A stretch of DNA of 64,000 nucleotides from an uncultured Sphaerochaeta sp. (GTDB lineage Bacteria; Spirochaetota; Spirochaetia; Sphaerochaetales; Sphaerochaetaceae), in NCBI RefSeq assembly GCF_963666015.1, contig NZ_OY762555.1:868001-932000 (forward strand). The letters are read 5' to 3'. Position numbers and translations under genes: made by a program. Positions 1 to 12,195 of the stretch are shown piece after piece; the stretch's first letter is position 1; every line of letters starts with the position of its first letter. The notes beneath the pieces were generated by a model, which did not search any database, was not told the origin of the DNA, and worked only from the letters and a program-made list of their open reading frames with translations.

Positions 1-704
1 ACATGCTCTTTCTCAATATCGGGGAACAGGATATGGCTGCTCATGATACCCTGGATCCCTCCCCTCACTGCCTCACTGAAGGGCAGGATATGGTTCTGAA
101 GGTCTGAAAGTTCTCCACCTACGGCAGGAAGTACCAGATGGGAGTCCTGATGTGTATCCCCATGCCCGGGAAAGTGTTTTCCGACTGCCATCACCCCTTG
201 GCTCTGGATGCCATCAACCATGGAGCGGGCAAAACGCGAAACCACATCCGGGTCATCACCATAACTCCGCACCCCAATGACAGGATTCAGAGGATTGCTG
301 TTCATATCCAGAGAAGGAGCAAAATCCACGTTGACGCCCAAAGCAGAGAGCTCACGGCCTGTAAGGATACCTGCCCGCAAGGCACAACGCTCATCACCGG
401 TAGCCCCAATGGCCATGGCGGAGGGCACTATCGTACAATCACTGGAGAGACGACTGACCATACCTCCTTCCTGGTCAATACCTATCAGTGCTGGGACACC
501 ACACTCTGTTTGCACCAACTCCTGTATATCAGCACAAAGTGTGTACAGTTGCTCCTTATCCCTGATATTCCTGGAAAATAGGATGACATTGGAAATCTTG
601 TACTTCCTTACAGCTTCCCTAAACGCATCGTCCAAGGTATAGCCAGGCAGACCACACATCAAGTGCTGGCCAATCCTGCATGCCAATGAGAGTTCTAAGT
701 CCAT
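1..704 (-). CDS. Beta-N-acetylhexosaminidase, GH3 family (3' end cut by window edge)
   Basis: Glycoside hydrolase family 3 enzyme that removes terminal N-acetylglucosamine from cell-wall muropeptides or chitin oligosaccharides. The reading frame opens at an ATG at 704 preceded by AAGGAG eight bases upstream and runs off the left edge after about 234 codons. Visible hallmarks are the barrel motif IDQEGG near residue 78 and the NagZ-type loop KHFPGHGDT followed by DSH, which in this family carries the substrate-binding and acid/base Asp-His residues. No signal peptide is seen, so it is probably a cytoplasmic NagZ-like recycling enzyme. The missing C-terminal third prevents telling NagZ from a larger two-domain GH3 enzyme. 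Confidence 0.9.
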   Translation of the reverse strand, partial: MDLELSLACRIGQHLMCGLPGYTLDDAFREAVRKYKISNVILFSRNIRDKEQLYTLCADIQELVQTECGVPALIGIDQEGGMVSRLSSDCTIVPSAMAIGATGDERCALRAGILTGRELSALGVNVDFAPSLDMNSNPLNPVIGVRSYGDDPDVVSRFARSMVDGIQSQGVMAVGKHFPGHGDTHQDSHLVLPAVGGELSDLQNHILPFSEAVRGGIQGIMSSHILFPDIEKEH

Positions 705-821
705 GTGAGTTGCTCCTTCAATGGACAATCATATCACAAAGAGGCGCCCAATACCAAAAAAGACGTTGCCCACACAACGGAGAGCAACGCCAGCAAAGGT
801 CAATACTGTTATTTTGGAGAT

Positions 822-1367
822 TTACAAAAGTTTCTCGACAGAAACGGCTACATCACCAAGATCATGAGTCGGCTCAAAACGGGTAACCACTTCCCCATTT
901 CTGTCGACGAGGAACTTGGTAAAGTTCCATTTGATCGACGGATCCTTCTCATACTCGGGGTCAACCTCACGCAATTTTCCATCAAGAATAGGACCAATCC
1001 TGTGGCTCATGTCGAACCCTGCGAATCCCTTCTTGCTCTTCAGGTACTTGTACAAGGGAAGAGCATCTTCACCGTTGACTTCTACCTTTCCGAACTGAGG
1101 AAACTTGGTTCCATACTTGAGCTTGCAGATTTCGTGGATCTCCTCGATAGCCTCGGGAGCTTGTCCATCGAACTGGTTGCAGGGAAAGTCCAGGATTTCA
1201 AAACCCTTTCCCTGATAGGTTTCATAGAGCTTCTCCAGCTCAGTGTACTGAGGGGTAAAACCACACTGAGTGGCAGTGTTCACAATCAGGAGTACCTTGC
1301 CTTTATACTCGGAAAGGTCTACCTGTTTTCCTTCCCGGTCTTGTACTGAGTAATCATATACGTTCAT
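822..1367 (-). CDS. Glutathione peroxidase family thiol peroxidase
   Basis: A 181-residue cytoplasmic peroxidase that reduces hydroperoxides. The peroxidatic residue is Cys35 in NTATQCGFT, so this is a cysteine and not a selenocysteine enzyme. Gln69 in the FPCNQFDGQ segment and the WN pair of IKWNFTKFL complete the catalytic tetrad. Cys81 lies 46 residues after Cys35, the spacing of the resolving cysteine in thioredoxin-dependent members, so thioredoxin rather than glutathione is the likely reductant. The start is set by AGGAGG seven bases before the ATG, and a clear sigma-70 promoter lies upstream at 1423-1451. The gene stands alone and has its own promoter. Confidence 0.95.
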   Translation of the reverse strand: MNVYDYSVQDREGKQVDLSEYKGKVLLIVNTATQCGFTPQYTELEKLYETYQGKGFEILDFPCNQFDGQAPEAIEEIHEICKLKYGTKFPQFGKVEVNGEDALPLYKYLKSKKGFAGFDMSHRIGPILDGKLREVDPEYEKDPSIKWNFTKFLVDRNGEVVTRFEPTHDLGDVAVSVEKLL

Positions 1368-1422
1368 TAAAGCCTCCTATTTTATATCGCTTGCTATTTA
1401 ATTTTTCAAAACTTATATATAG

Positions 1423-1451
1423 ATAGTACCTACCCCTTATCTATTTGTCAA
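1423..1451 (-). promoter_or_regulatory. Sigma-70 promoter of the peroxidase gene
   Basis: Reading the minus strand, TTGACA (1446-1451) and TACTAT (1423-1428) are separated by exactly 17 bases. The predicted start lies about 50 bases before the peroxidase ATG. Confidence 0.75.
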
Positions 1452-1481
1452 GTGTTTTAATAAGAGTTTGTTCAAAGCAAT

Positions 1482-1507
1482 CCCGGGCATATACTCACAT
1501 GCCCGGG
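1482..1507 (-). terminator. Original lactose-operon terminator, now stranded beyond the IS66 copy
   Basis: A perfect 9-bp inverted repeat, CCCGGGCAT and ATGCCCGGG, with an 8-nt loop. It starts 12 bases after the stop codon of the severed beta-galactosidase tail (TGA at 1519-1521, minus strand), so it most likely ended the operon before the insertion. The T-tract is poor. Confidence 0.55.
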
Positions 1508-1518
1508 GTAATCTAGAC

Positions 1519-1614
1519 TCAGCGACTGCTGCTGAGGGTGAATGAGAGGCGACAGATACCACTGGGAAGGCGATACTGCTGAAGTGCATCAGGACCACAG
1601 GTTGCAGTCCCTAC
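1519..1614 (-). pseudogene. lacZ: Severed 3' end of the beta-galactosidase gene
   Basis: Joining the lacZ frame at 4590 to this segment, with the 8-bp duplication counted once, continues the protein without a shift: GVG followed by TATCGPDALQQYRLPSG and further residues to a TGA at 1519-1521. This is the C-terminal motif expected for GH2 beta-galactosidases of the LacZ type. It adds 28 residues and would make a 1051-residue protein. By alignment of the final strands, the Cys in TATCG sits where E. coli LacZ has the active-site Trp999. Confidence 0.9.
1607..1614. repeat. Target-site duplication, left copy
   Basis: GTCCCTAC lies directly outside the left inverted repeat and is repeated exactly at 4590-4597 outside the right one. 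Eight bases is the standard duplication for IS66-family insertion. Confidence 0.97.
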
Positions 1615-1637
1615 GTGAGCATCAAACCAAATACGTC
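1615..1637. repeat. IS66 left terminal inverted repeat
   Basis: All 23 bases match the reverse complement of 4567-4589, and the match is lost immediately inside (bases 1638 onward differ). Confidence 0.96.
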
Positions 1638-1687
1638 ATATCCAATGTATGCAGCCATCCCCTAGCATAGCGCTTGGAGGATAGGCC

Positions 1688-2071
1688 ATGAGAAAATGCA
1701 AAATATACCCGCAAGAGCTCAAGGATGAGATAATCGCCAGGTTCAGGCAGTCGGGATTGTCGCAGACCAAGTTCTGCAATCTGGACGAGGTGCCGATAAC
1801 CAATTCCACACTCAGTGAATGGCTGAGGAATGCCGGGTTCGACAAGTTCGGGATACCTCTCCCAAAGAGGCAGGAGCCGGCCCAGCCAGCGCTGAACATG
1901 GTCTGCTACAACGTAAGAGAGGAGTCAAGGCGCAGGGACCCTCAGCAGCCCTCCCTCGCCCAGATGGTCGCATTCCACCAAGATGTGCAGGACATCTGCA
2001 TCGGACTGTACCGCCTGGCTTGCTCCAAGGAGAGCATCACCCTGCTCAGGCGCATCAAGGAGGTGTTGTGA
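1688..2071 (+). CDS. IS66 OrfA (TnpA-like helix-turn-helix protein)
   Basis: A 127-residue accessory protein of the IS66 element. The N-terminal part (about residues 8-50, with ELKDEIIARFRQSGLSQTKF and a following SEWLRNAGF) has the helix-turn-helix pattern of IS66 OrfA/TnpA proteins, which are required for transposition of this family but whose biochemical role is unclear. GGAGG lies about eight bases before the ATG. Its stop overlaps the next start (TGATG), so orfA and orfB are translationally coupled. Confidence 0.9.
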   Translation: MRKCKIYPQELKDEIIARFRQSGLSQTKFCNLDEVPITNSTLSEWLRNAGFDKFGIPLPKRQEPAQPALNMVCYNVREESRRRDPQQPSLAQMVAFHQDVQDICIGLYRLACSKESITLLRRIKEVL

Positions 2072-2442
2072 TGGCACTGCCGTTTGACACAAGCCTTGAA
2101 GGCAAGAGGATCTTTTTACGCGTCGGACCCACTGATTTCCGCCGCGGGGTACGCGGCATGGTCTCGCTGGTGGTGGGGGCGATGAACATGAGCATGGACG
2201 GGCAATCGATGTTCGTGTTCTGCTCCACCAGCAAAAAGCAGATACGCATCGTCTACTGCGAGGGAGCCGGGTGCTGGATGCTGACCCGTTCAATACGCTA
2301 CGGGTGCTACAGCTGGCCGATGGACGGTGATGCTGCGGCACAGATGACCGGGGAAGCGTTGAGGCAGCTGTTGACGGACCCCATACCGCTGGGGCATCTG
2401 AAGGCACGCGGCCTTGTGACCAGGATGGACCTGCATATCTAG
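2071..2442 (+). CDS. tnpB: IS66 OrfB (TnpB accessory protein)
   Basis: A 123-residue protein of the IS66 TnpB (Orf2) family. The signature is present near the N-terminus: FLRVGPTDFRRGVRGM, equivalent to the usual G-x-T-D-x-R-x-G run, followed by VFCSTSKKQIRIVYCEGAG, which corresponds to the FxxKRxDRIKxLxWD segment of classic members. It is not related to the RNA-guided IS605 TnpB. The start codon overlaps the stop of orfA, and the frame ends 231 bases before the transposase gene. Confidence 0.93.
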   Translation: MALPFDTSLEGKRIFLRVGPTDFRRGVRGMVSLVVGAMNMSMDGQSMFVFCSTSKKQIRIVYCEGAGCWMLTRSIRYGCYSWPMDGDAAAQMTGEALRQLLTDPIPLGHLKARGLVTRMDLHI

Positions 2443-2637
2443 GAAAAAAGTATATAAACTTATATTGAGGATATTTTTAGCGGATGCAAAAACGGCCTTT
2501 TGGGCCCTGTTTGCTGTGTTCTGGTGTTTTTGCTGTGACCGATCCGTATGGGTGGCATGGAACCTTTACAGTCTGCTCCTGGATGGGTTTTTAGATGGTT
2601 GTGAGACACTTAAAATATTGCTGTAAATAGATTTATA

Positions 2638-2667
2638 TTGACTTATCCGGCATGCTTGTGATACAGT
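2638..2667 (+). promoter_or_regulatory. Possible internal promoter for the IS66 transposase gene
   Basis: TTGACT (2638-2643) and TACAGT (2662-2667) with an 18-base spacer. The -10 box ends six bases before the tnpC ATG, which lacks a ribosome binding site, so the predicted mRNA would begin at or next to the start codon. The upstream stretch 2443-2637 holds a complex inverted repeat (GCAAAAAC at 2486-2493 and GTTTTTGC at 2526-2533) that could hinder read-through from orfB. Confidence 0.45.
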
Positions 2668-2673
2668 CTCCCC

Positions 2674-4449
2674 ATGACCAATGAAGAGGAAATAACCCGG
2701 CTGAGGATGCGTGTCACCGAGCTGGAGAAGCAAAACGAGAAGGACAAGAGGCGGATCGTCTCACTGACGCAGAAGAACTCCGATCTTGAGGAGGATGTGC
2801 AGGTGCTCTCCAGGGCGGTGCGAGCGGGTGAGGAGAAGCTGAGACTCAGCCTTTTCCTCAGGTTCGGCAGCTCCAGCGAGAAATACCGCAAGCTCTTCAA
2901 CATACCCCTCGAGCTCCTTTCCAAGGAAGAGGAAGGATCTCTCAGCGAGGAGGAGAGGAAGGTCCTCGACCAAGCCAAGGCATTGGTCGAGCAACAAACC
3001 GCCAAGGCAGATGCCGTTTCGCAGAAGAAGGGGAGCAGAAACAGGAACCCTGAAAGCCGCAAACGAGGCAACGGCTGCGGGCGGCAGAGTTTCGACCCCT
3101 CATATCCCAGGGAAGTTGAGCATTTCCACCTACCCGATCATTGCCCCAATTGCGGAATCGATGTCAACAACCTCAACAGTCCCGACGCCCATGAGTACAT
3201 TGAGCTGATCAAGGACAGCCTGCGCATCGTCAGGCAGCTGAGGGACAAGGGCTACTGTTCCAACTGCGGCCAAAGCTATGATGCAGACGGCACCAGAAAG
3301 CGCAACATCATCACCGCATCGGCCCCCGAGCGCTTCATCCCCGGTGGCCTTGCCGGCAACAATCTCATAGCCACCTCACTGGTGGACAAGTTCTTCTACG
3401 GGCTGTCTGTGACCAGGATATCCAAGCGGTTCAGGAACCTGGGTGTGGAGCTGAGCGAGCAGAATTTCGCCAACTGGCACCTGCGTGCCGGTTCCGAACT
3501 CAAGCCGGTGGCACAGGCGATCAGGGACTTCATCCTCACCCAGCCTGCAATAAACGCAGATGAGACAAAATTGCAAGTCCTGGCCGAGCAAGGACGCAGC
3601 GACAACCTGAAATCCTGGATGTGGGTCCTGTGTAGTGCGACACCCCACAAACCAGCCGCTTATTTCCACTATGACGTATCACGCTCCAGCGATGTATTGA
3701 AGGGCATGGTGGGCGACTACAACGGATATCTGCAGGCCGACGCCTACTCCGGCTACCAGGCCGGCAGACAGGATTACCAATTCACCCTCGCACTCTGTGC
3801 TGCTCATCTACGTCGAAAATACATCGACGCCCAGAAGGCCGGTGCCTACAAGGAGGATTCACCGGGGTCCATCACCCTTGACAGGATCCTCACCATCATA
3901 GGCAGGATATACAGCGTCGACAAGACCCATCGCCGTCGGTGGCTGTATGAGAAAAGCATCAGTGAACAGCAGTTCATCACTCTGCGAAGACAGGAGTCGC
4001 TGCCTCTGTTCGAGAATCTCTCCAAATGGGTCAAGGGCCGCTACGCCCTCCACAAGGACGACGAGCTCATCATGGAGGGGTTAGATTACTACCTCAACAA
4101 CGAGATGCTGTTCCGGTCCTACCTTGACTGCGCCAACCTGAACCCAGATAATTCGAGGGTCGAGAGGATTATACGCGCTTTCAGTACAATAAGGATGAAC
4201 TCCCTGTTCGCAGGGTGCCCCGACGGGGCGCACACCTTTGCAACCCTCCAGTCCATCATCCAGACAGCCAACCTGTGGGACCTGGACCTCTATGGGTATG
4301 TCTCCTACCTGCTCGGCGAGATGGCCAGGATACGCAGCCTGAGTGCCGGGTCGGTCGATTACAGCCAGTACCTGCCCTGGAACCTCAGTACAAGGCTTCG
4401 TGAGGAAATGGCTGTCCATTCCATCTCCATCAAGAAAAAACCTGTCTAG
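2674..4449 (+). CDS. tnpC: IS66 DDE transposase
   Basis: A 591-residue transposase. Order of parts: N-terminal coiled coil with heptad leucines (residues 1-60), low-complexity linker, zinc-finger-like Cys pairs HCPNCG and YCSNCG (about 157-199), then the DDE domain with Asp296 (NADET), Asp356 (QADAYSGY) and Glu497 (SRVERIIRAF). The tail contains the IS66 C-terminal motif NSLFAGCPDGAHTFAT. The frame is complete and all catalytic residues are present, so the element may be active. The ATG has no Shine-Dalgarno sequence. A promoter immediately upstream could give a leaderless message. Confidence 0.96.
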   Translation: MTNEEEITRLRMRVTELEKQNEKDKRRIVSLTQKNSDLEEDVQVLSRAVRAGEEKLRLSLFLRFGSSSEKYRKLFNIPLELLSKEEEGSLSEEERKVLDQAKALVEQQTAKADAVSQKKGSRNRNPESRKRGNGCGRQSFDPSYPREVEHFHLPDHCPNCGIDVNNLNSPDAHEYIELIKDSLRIVRQLRDKGYCSNCGQSYDADGTRKRNIITASAPERFIPGGLAGNNLIATSLVDKFFYGLSVTRISKRFRNLGVELSEQNFANWHLRAGSELKPVAQAIRDFILTQPAINADETKLQVLAEQGRSDNLKSWMWVLCSATPHKPAAYFHYDVSRSSDVLKGMVGDYNGYLQADAYSGYQAGRQDYQFTLALCAAHLRRKYIDAQKAGAYKEDSPGSITLDRILTIIGRIYSVDKTHRRRWLYEKSISEQQFITLRRQESLPLFENLSKWVKGRYALHKDDELIMEGLDYYLNNEMLFRSYLDCANLNPDNSRVERIIRAFSTIRMNSLFAGCPDGAHTFATLQSIIQTANLWDLDLYGYVSYLLGEMARIRSLSAGSVDYSQYLPWNLSTRLREEMAVHSISIKKKPV

Positions 4450-4566
4450 GGCATCACTCTTTCTCCATCAAAGACTCTTTCAAGCCCCTGTCAGAATAAC
4501 AGGGGGCTCTTGGGTGCCTCTTCATCTTAAGCACAACCATACTGGAATCCTTGGTTGTGTTGCTAG

Positions 4567-8483
<3,917 letters not shown>

Positions 8484-8487
<4 letters not shown>

Positions 8488-9362
8488 CGCTTACCTCCCA
8501 CTTTGATCTGGACGAAGGAGAGAACAGCAACCATCACCAGGATTGCATAAGATACTGCCGCCGCATACCCAAATTGCGGGTTGTACATAAACGACAGGTT
8601 ATAGATGTATTGGCTGATCGAGAGGGTTGCGATTCCTGGACCTCCGTTGGTTAGGGTACGCACCTCATCGAAGAGCTGTAATGTCCCATTGGTAGACATG
8701 ATGGTAGTCAAGAGAATCACCGGCTTGAGCAGTGGGATGGTTATGGAGAAGAATTGCCTGCTCGCTGAGGCTCCGTCGATGCGGGCTGCCTCATATACGT
8801 TCCGGTTGATATTCTGGAGTCCCGCAAGATAGAACACGGTATTATACCCGGTCCATCGCCAGGTAATGGTAAGGATGATGACAAATTTCGCCCAGACGGG
8901 ATGGGTAAGCCAGCTGATCGGCTCAGAAAGCATGCCAATGCCAACCAGGGCTGCATTCATGATCCCATCAATGGAGAACAATGATTTAAAGATCATGGCC
9001 GAGGAAACCAAACTGGTCGCACACGGTAAAAAGATCATGGTCCTGAAAATCCCCCTGCCTTTGAGCTTGGGATCGTTCAGCATGGTGGCCAGAACCAATG
9101 CAAACAACAGCATAATGGGTACTTGGATCACAAGATAGGTGACAACGTTTCCCACTGAGGTGAGAAACATCTCATCCTCAAACAGGCGTGCGTAGTTCTT
9201 CAATCCTGCAAATTTCAGGTTATTCCCCCTTCCTGATTGCAAAGAGAGCAGGAACGCACTGATCATTGGATAGAAGTTCAGGATAAAGATGAATAGTGCT
9301 GCAGGAATGACGAACAACCAGCCATATAGGTTGATCTTTCGACTCAGATTACTTTTTGCCAT
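8484..9362 (-). CDS. Sugar ABC transporter permease, MalF type
   Basis: A 292-residue inner-membrane permease with an N-terminal segment typical of MalF/UgpA-like partners (KINLYGWLFVIPAALFIFIL) and an EAA loop AARIDGASASRQFFSITIP near residue 200. It pairs with the MalG-type permease downstream, with which it overlaps by four bases. AAGGGA precedes the ATG. A stem-loop between this gene and the binding-protein gene probably lowers its expression relative to the binding protein. Confidence 0.93.
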
Positions 9363-9393
9363 GACGGTTTCCCTTATCTATGCCGGTACAAAT

Positions 9394-9422
9394 CCGATAC
9401 CGCCAGTATACAGCGGTATCGG
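9394..9422 (-). terminator. Intercistronic stem-loop after the binding-protein gene
   Basis: A perfect 10-bp inverted repeat (CCGATACCGC and GCGGTATCGG) with a 9-base loop in the 79-base gap between the binding-protein and first permease genes. Such hairpins commonly stabilise the upstream message or act as partial terminators. No strong T-tract is present, so partial termination is an inference. Confidence 0.6.
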
Positions 9423-9441
9423 ATATCGATGTGGATTAAAA

Positions 9442-10740
9442 CTACTCGCTCATCAGGAATTCGACATTCTTCTGTGCAGTCCCAAGAGCTGCATCAATGT
9501 TCGTTCCCTGCATTACTTCGCTCAATGCACGGGCGATGGCATCACGGGCTTCATAGTTGAAAACACCGTACTTGACGTTTGGAACCTTGCCAGCAAAACC
9601 TACCAGGTCCTCATAGATCTTCTGACCACCAAAGAACTCAATGGGGGTCGCATAAACCGGGCTTTCTGCGGCGGGAAGCCAAGTTGCAATTGCTCCACTG
9701 GTTGGCAAAATAGTCTCATACAGAGCAACGCTGCCACCAAAGGTCTTTGCCAAGAAATCGATGGCAACATCAGGATGCTTGGAGTTTGCCATGACCATCC
9801 AACCTGAACCACCCTGGCTGGAGTAGTTCACAGAGCTGCTGATATTGGCGAATCTGGGAGTATTTACGACAGCCCAAAGGCCCTTCTGGGACTCCTCGGC
9901 TTGAATGGATCCACTGATCCAGCAGCCGTTGATGGTGGAGGCAACCGTTCCGTTGTTCAGCGTTGCAATATAGGCATTCCAATCTGGCACAAGCAGACAA
10001 ACACCACTCTCAACCATCTCTTTGGTTATACGGAGTGCTTCCTTGAGAACAGGATTGTCCTTGATATAGGCGCTTCCATCCTCATTGAACATCCAAGTAC
10101 CTGCACTTTGCAGCATCAACATGGGGAAATCGGGCTCATTGGCCACCGTGCTGATCATAGACACACCGGTTTTCTGCTTGACAATTTTGCCCAACTCGAT
10201 GAATCGTTCCCAGGTGATGTCATTAAAATCACTTAGCTTGAGACCGGCTTTCTCAACGATGTCTCTTCTGAGGAATGTACCGGTTGCTCCGTTGTCAAAG
10301 GGAACTCCATAGTGGTTACCATCTATGGTTCCAACATCAACCTTGAACTGGGCAAACTGGCTAAGGTCAATTTTTCCATTAAGGGGTACATAGGCTTCAG
10401 GATAGGTCATCACATTCTTCTGGATTGCGTTATCCTGCATCAGGATGATGTCCGGAAGATTCTCGGTGGCATTGGCACTGAGGCTGGTGATCAGCTTCTG
10501 CTGTAGATCATTCCAGGGTGTCTCAACCACATTGATGGTAACATTTGGCTTGATGTCCTTGTAAATCTTTGCCGCTTCCTCCATGGCATAGATATTGAAC
10601 ATTGGATCCCAGCACCATACCGTCAAGGTAATAGGGGCATTGGGGTCTACAACCTCAGACTTTTTCTCTTCAGCACCACCGGCGAATAGCATGGTTGATC
10701 CAAGGACCAATACCAATAGCACATACAACATTTTCTTCAT
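9442..10740 (-). CDS. Extracellular sugar-binding protein of ABC transporter
   Basis: A 432-residue family 1 solute-binding protein. It has a signal peptide (MKKMLYVLLVLVLGSTMLFA) followed by GGAEE, a mature start often seen in Sphaerochaeta and Treponema binding proteins, with no lipobox cysteine. It would capture the sugar in the periplasm and pass it to the two permeases downstream. GGAGG lies seven bases before the ATG. The gene is divergent from a two-component system, and an imperfectly understood palindrome at 10810-10828 lies between them. Substrate is inferred as a beta-galactoside only from the lacZ link. Confidence 0.92.
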   Translation of the reverse strand: MKKMLYVLLVLVLGSTMLFAGGAEEKKSEVVDPNAPITLTVWCWDPMFNIYAMEEAAKIYKDIKPNVTINVVETPWNDLQQKLITSLSANATENLPDIILMQDNAIQKNVMTYPEAYVPLNGKIDLSQFAQFKVDVGTIDGNHYGVPFDNGATGTFLRRDIVEKAGLKLSDFNDITWERFIELGKIVKQKTGVSMISTVANEPDFPMLMLQSAGTWMFNEDGSAYIKDNPVLKEALRITKEMVESGVCLLVPDWNAYIATLNNGTVASTINGCWISGSIQAEESQKGLWAVVNTPRFANISSSVNYSSQGGSGWMVMANSKHPDVAIDFLAKTFGGSVALYETILPTSGAIATWLPAAESPVYATPIEFFGGQKIYEDLVGFAGKVPNVKYGVFNYEARDAIARALSEVMQGTNIDAALGTAQKNVEFLMSE

Positions 10741-10793
10741 TGCATTCCTCCTTGTTGTTCTTTGAACAAGCTTGCTACGTTTTCTATTGTTTC

Positions 10794-10828
10794 ATGATAG
10801 GGGCAGGCCTGTCACAGCGAAAGTGACA
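10794..10828 (-). promoter_or_regulatory. Candidate activator site and -10 box of the lactose-type operon
   Basis: The palindrome TGTCAC-N7-GTGACA lies at 10810-10828. On the minus strand TATCAT (10794-10799) is a good -10 box, but no matching -35 box exists at 16-18 bases. The palindrome is centred about 32 bases before the predicted start, the placement of an activator that overlaps the -35 region. The adjacent NarL-type regulator is the natural candidate to bind it. Confidence 0.45.
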
Positions 10829-10895
10829 AGAATACTGAAAACATCTTTTTTTCGGCCTTCTTCCGGTACAAAAATACCGACTCTCATCCTCCTTA

Positions 10896-10904
10896 TGGTA
10901 TACT
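10896..10904 (+). promoter_or_regulatory. Extended -10 promoter of the sensor kinase gene
   Basis: TGG-TATACT forms an extended -10 element that ends seven bases before the kinase ATG. No Shine-Dalgarno sequence is present, so the transcript would be leaderless or nearly so. No -35 box is recognisable. Confidence 0.45.
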
Positions 10905-10911
10905 GTCTCCA

Positions 10912-12195
10912 ATGGTTGAAAGTGAGCGATCCAGAAGAACGACACCCTTTGAGCGTGCCCTGTATGGTTACGCAGGATTCCTTCTTGCCCTCGGTCTTGT
11001 AGAGTTTCTGCTTACCTATGGATACAACAGCGGAGAGAGTGCCCGCCCCTTTGAGTTCTATCGTACCTTTTTCTTTTTTCTTGCTTTCTATTGCTTGTGT
11101 ATATTCCTGCTTACCCAATCGCGTAATCTTCTGGCAATTCTTCTGTTGATTTTTCTCTCCCTTACTGCCCTGTGGGTTATTGGATACTCATTAAACGATT
11201 TTCTCACCATTCGCCTCTCACTCTTCCTTGCTTTCCAGACCGTACTGCTCGTCTGTTGCACCTACCCTATCAGTCTGATTCTCTGCCCAATCCTATCAAC
11301 CACAGGAGTAGCTTTGTTGCAGCTACCCAGACTGCTTGGGGAGAATGAACTGAATCTTGCTCTCAGAAATGCAGAAATCCCTGAACTCTGGGCATTCTTT
11401 TCAATATCCTTGGGCGCTGCACTCTTACAGGTTGTCCTTACCCAGTACCGTCAGCTTTATTTGAAAGCCCAAGAGCAGATTACCATCCTGAATACCACCA
11501 TCACCAAGCTCACTGTCTTCAGCCAGAGCCTGCAATCATACGCAAGGACTGCGGAGATTGAGGCCGCAAAAAAGGAGCGATTTCGTATTAGTCGGGAAAT
11601 CCATGACATCAGTGGGTATATGTTCACCAATATCATTGCAATGATGGATGCCATTGTCTCAACTGGATGTAGAAACAGCGAAAAAACCAGTGAGATGTGC
11701 TCAGCAGCACGTAGTCAAGCGCAAGAAGGATTAACAGAAACCAGGAAGGCTCTACATCTACTCAGGACCAATGAACAGGATCGGGAGACTGGAATCAAGG
11801 CAATCTACAAGATTAAGAAAATTTTCGAAGGGACTACAGGGGTTACCGTGGATATTGAGGCAGGGAATCTTCCTGCCTCCTTCGGTGATGAGATTGATCT
11901 GGTCTTGTATAGAGTGGTACAAGAAGGACTGACCAACGCCCTACGACATGGTCATGCGACGCAGGTCAGGATGCTCTTCTGGATTATTAGAGACCAGGTA
12001 CAAGTCATCATACTGGACAATGGAAGTGGAGCAAAGAAAATTGTCAAAGGCATTGGACTTGCCGGTATGGAAGAGCGAATCAGTAAGCTCGGCGGTACAG
12101 TCCATGCAGAGAATGCACCGGAGGGAGGCTTCCAACTAACCGTTACCATCCCCCTACAAAAGGAGCAGAAGCATGATCCGAATTCTGTTGGTTGA
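10912..12195 (+). CDS. Sensor histidine kinase, NarX/DesK (HisKA_3) type
   Basis: A 427-residue membrane sensor. Residues 15-180 contain about six hydrophobic segments with almost no periplasmic domain, so the signal is probably membrane-borne or internal. A coiled region follows, then the HisKA_3 box ISREIHDISGYM with phospho-acceptor His231. A GHKL ATPase domain closes the protein (VVQEGLTNALRHG as N box, DNGSGAKKI and GIGLAGMEERI as G boxes). It overlaps its response-regulator gene by 23 bases. Its position divergent from the lactose-type operon suggests it controls that operon, though this is inference. Confidence 0.93.
   Translation: MVESERSRRTTPFERALYGYAGFLLALGLVEFLLTYGYNSGESARPFEFYRTFFFFLAFYCLCIFLLTQSRNLLAILLLIFLSLTALWVIGYSLNDFLTIRLSLFLAFQTVLLVCCTYPISLILCPILSTTGVALLQLPRLLGENELNLALRNAEIPELWAFFSISLGAALLQVVLTQYRQLYLKAQEQITILNTTITKLTVFSQSLQSYARTAEIEAAKKERFRISREIHDISGYMFTNIIAMMDAIVSTGCRNSEKTSEMCSAARSQAQEGLTETRKALHLLRTNEQDRETGIKAIYKIKKIFEGTTGVTVDIEAGNLPASFGDEIDLVLYRVVQEGLTNALRHGHATQVRMLFWIIRDQVQVIILDNGSGAKKIVKGIGLAGMEERISKLGGTVHAENAPEGGFQLTVTIPLQKEQKHDPNSVG

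Noticed and set aside
138..642. Plus-strand open frames opposite the GH3 gene
   Set aside because: The minus strand encodes a clear GH3 enzyme over the same stretch, so these frames are chance by-products.
2071..2442. Possibility that the IS TnpB is an RNA-guided nuclease of the IS605/IS200 kind
   Set aside because: Only 123 residues with the IS66 Orf2 motif. There is no RuvC-like domain and no adjoining guide-RNA end.
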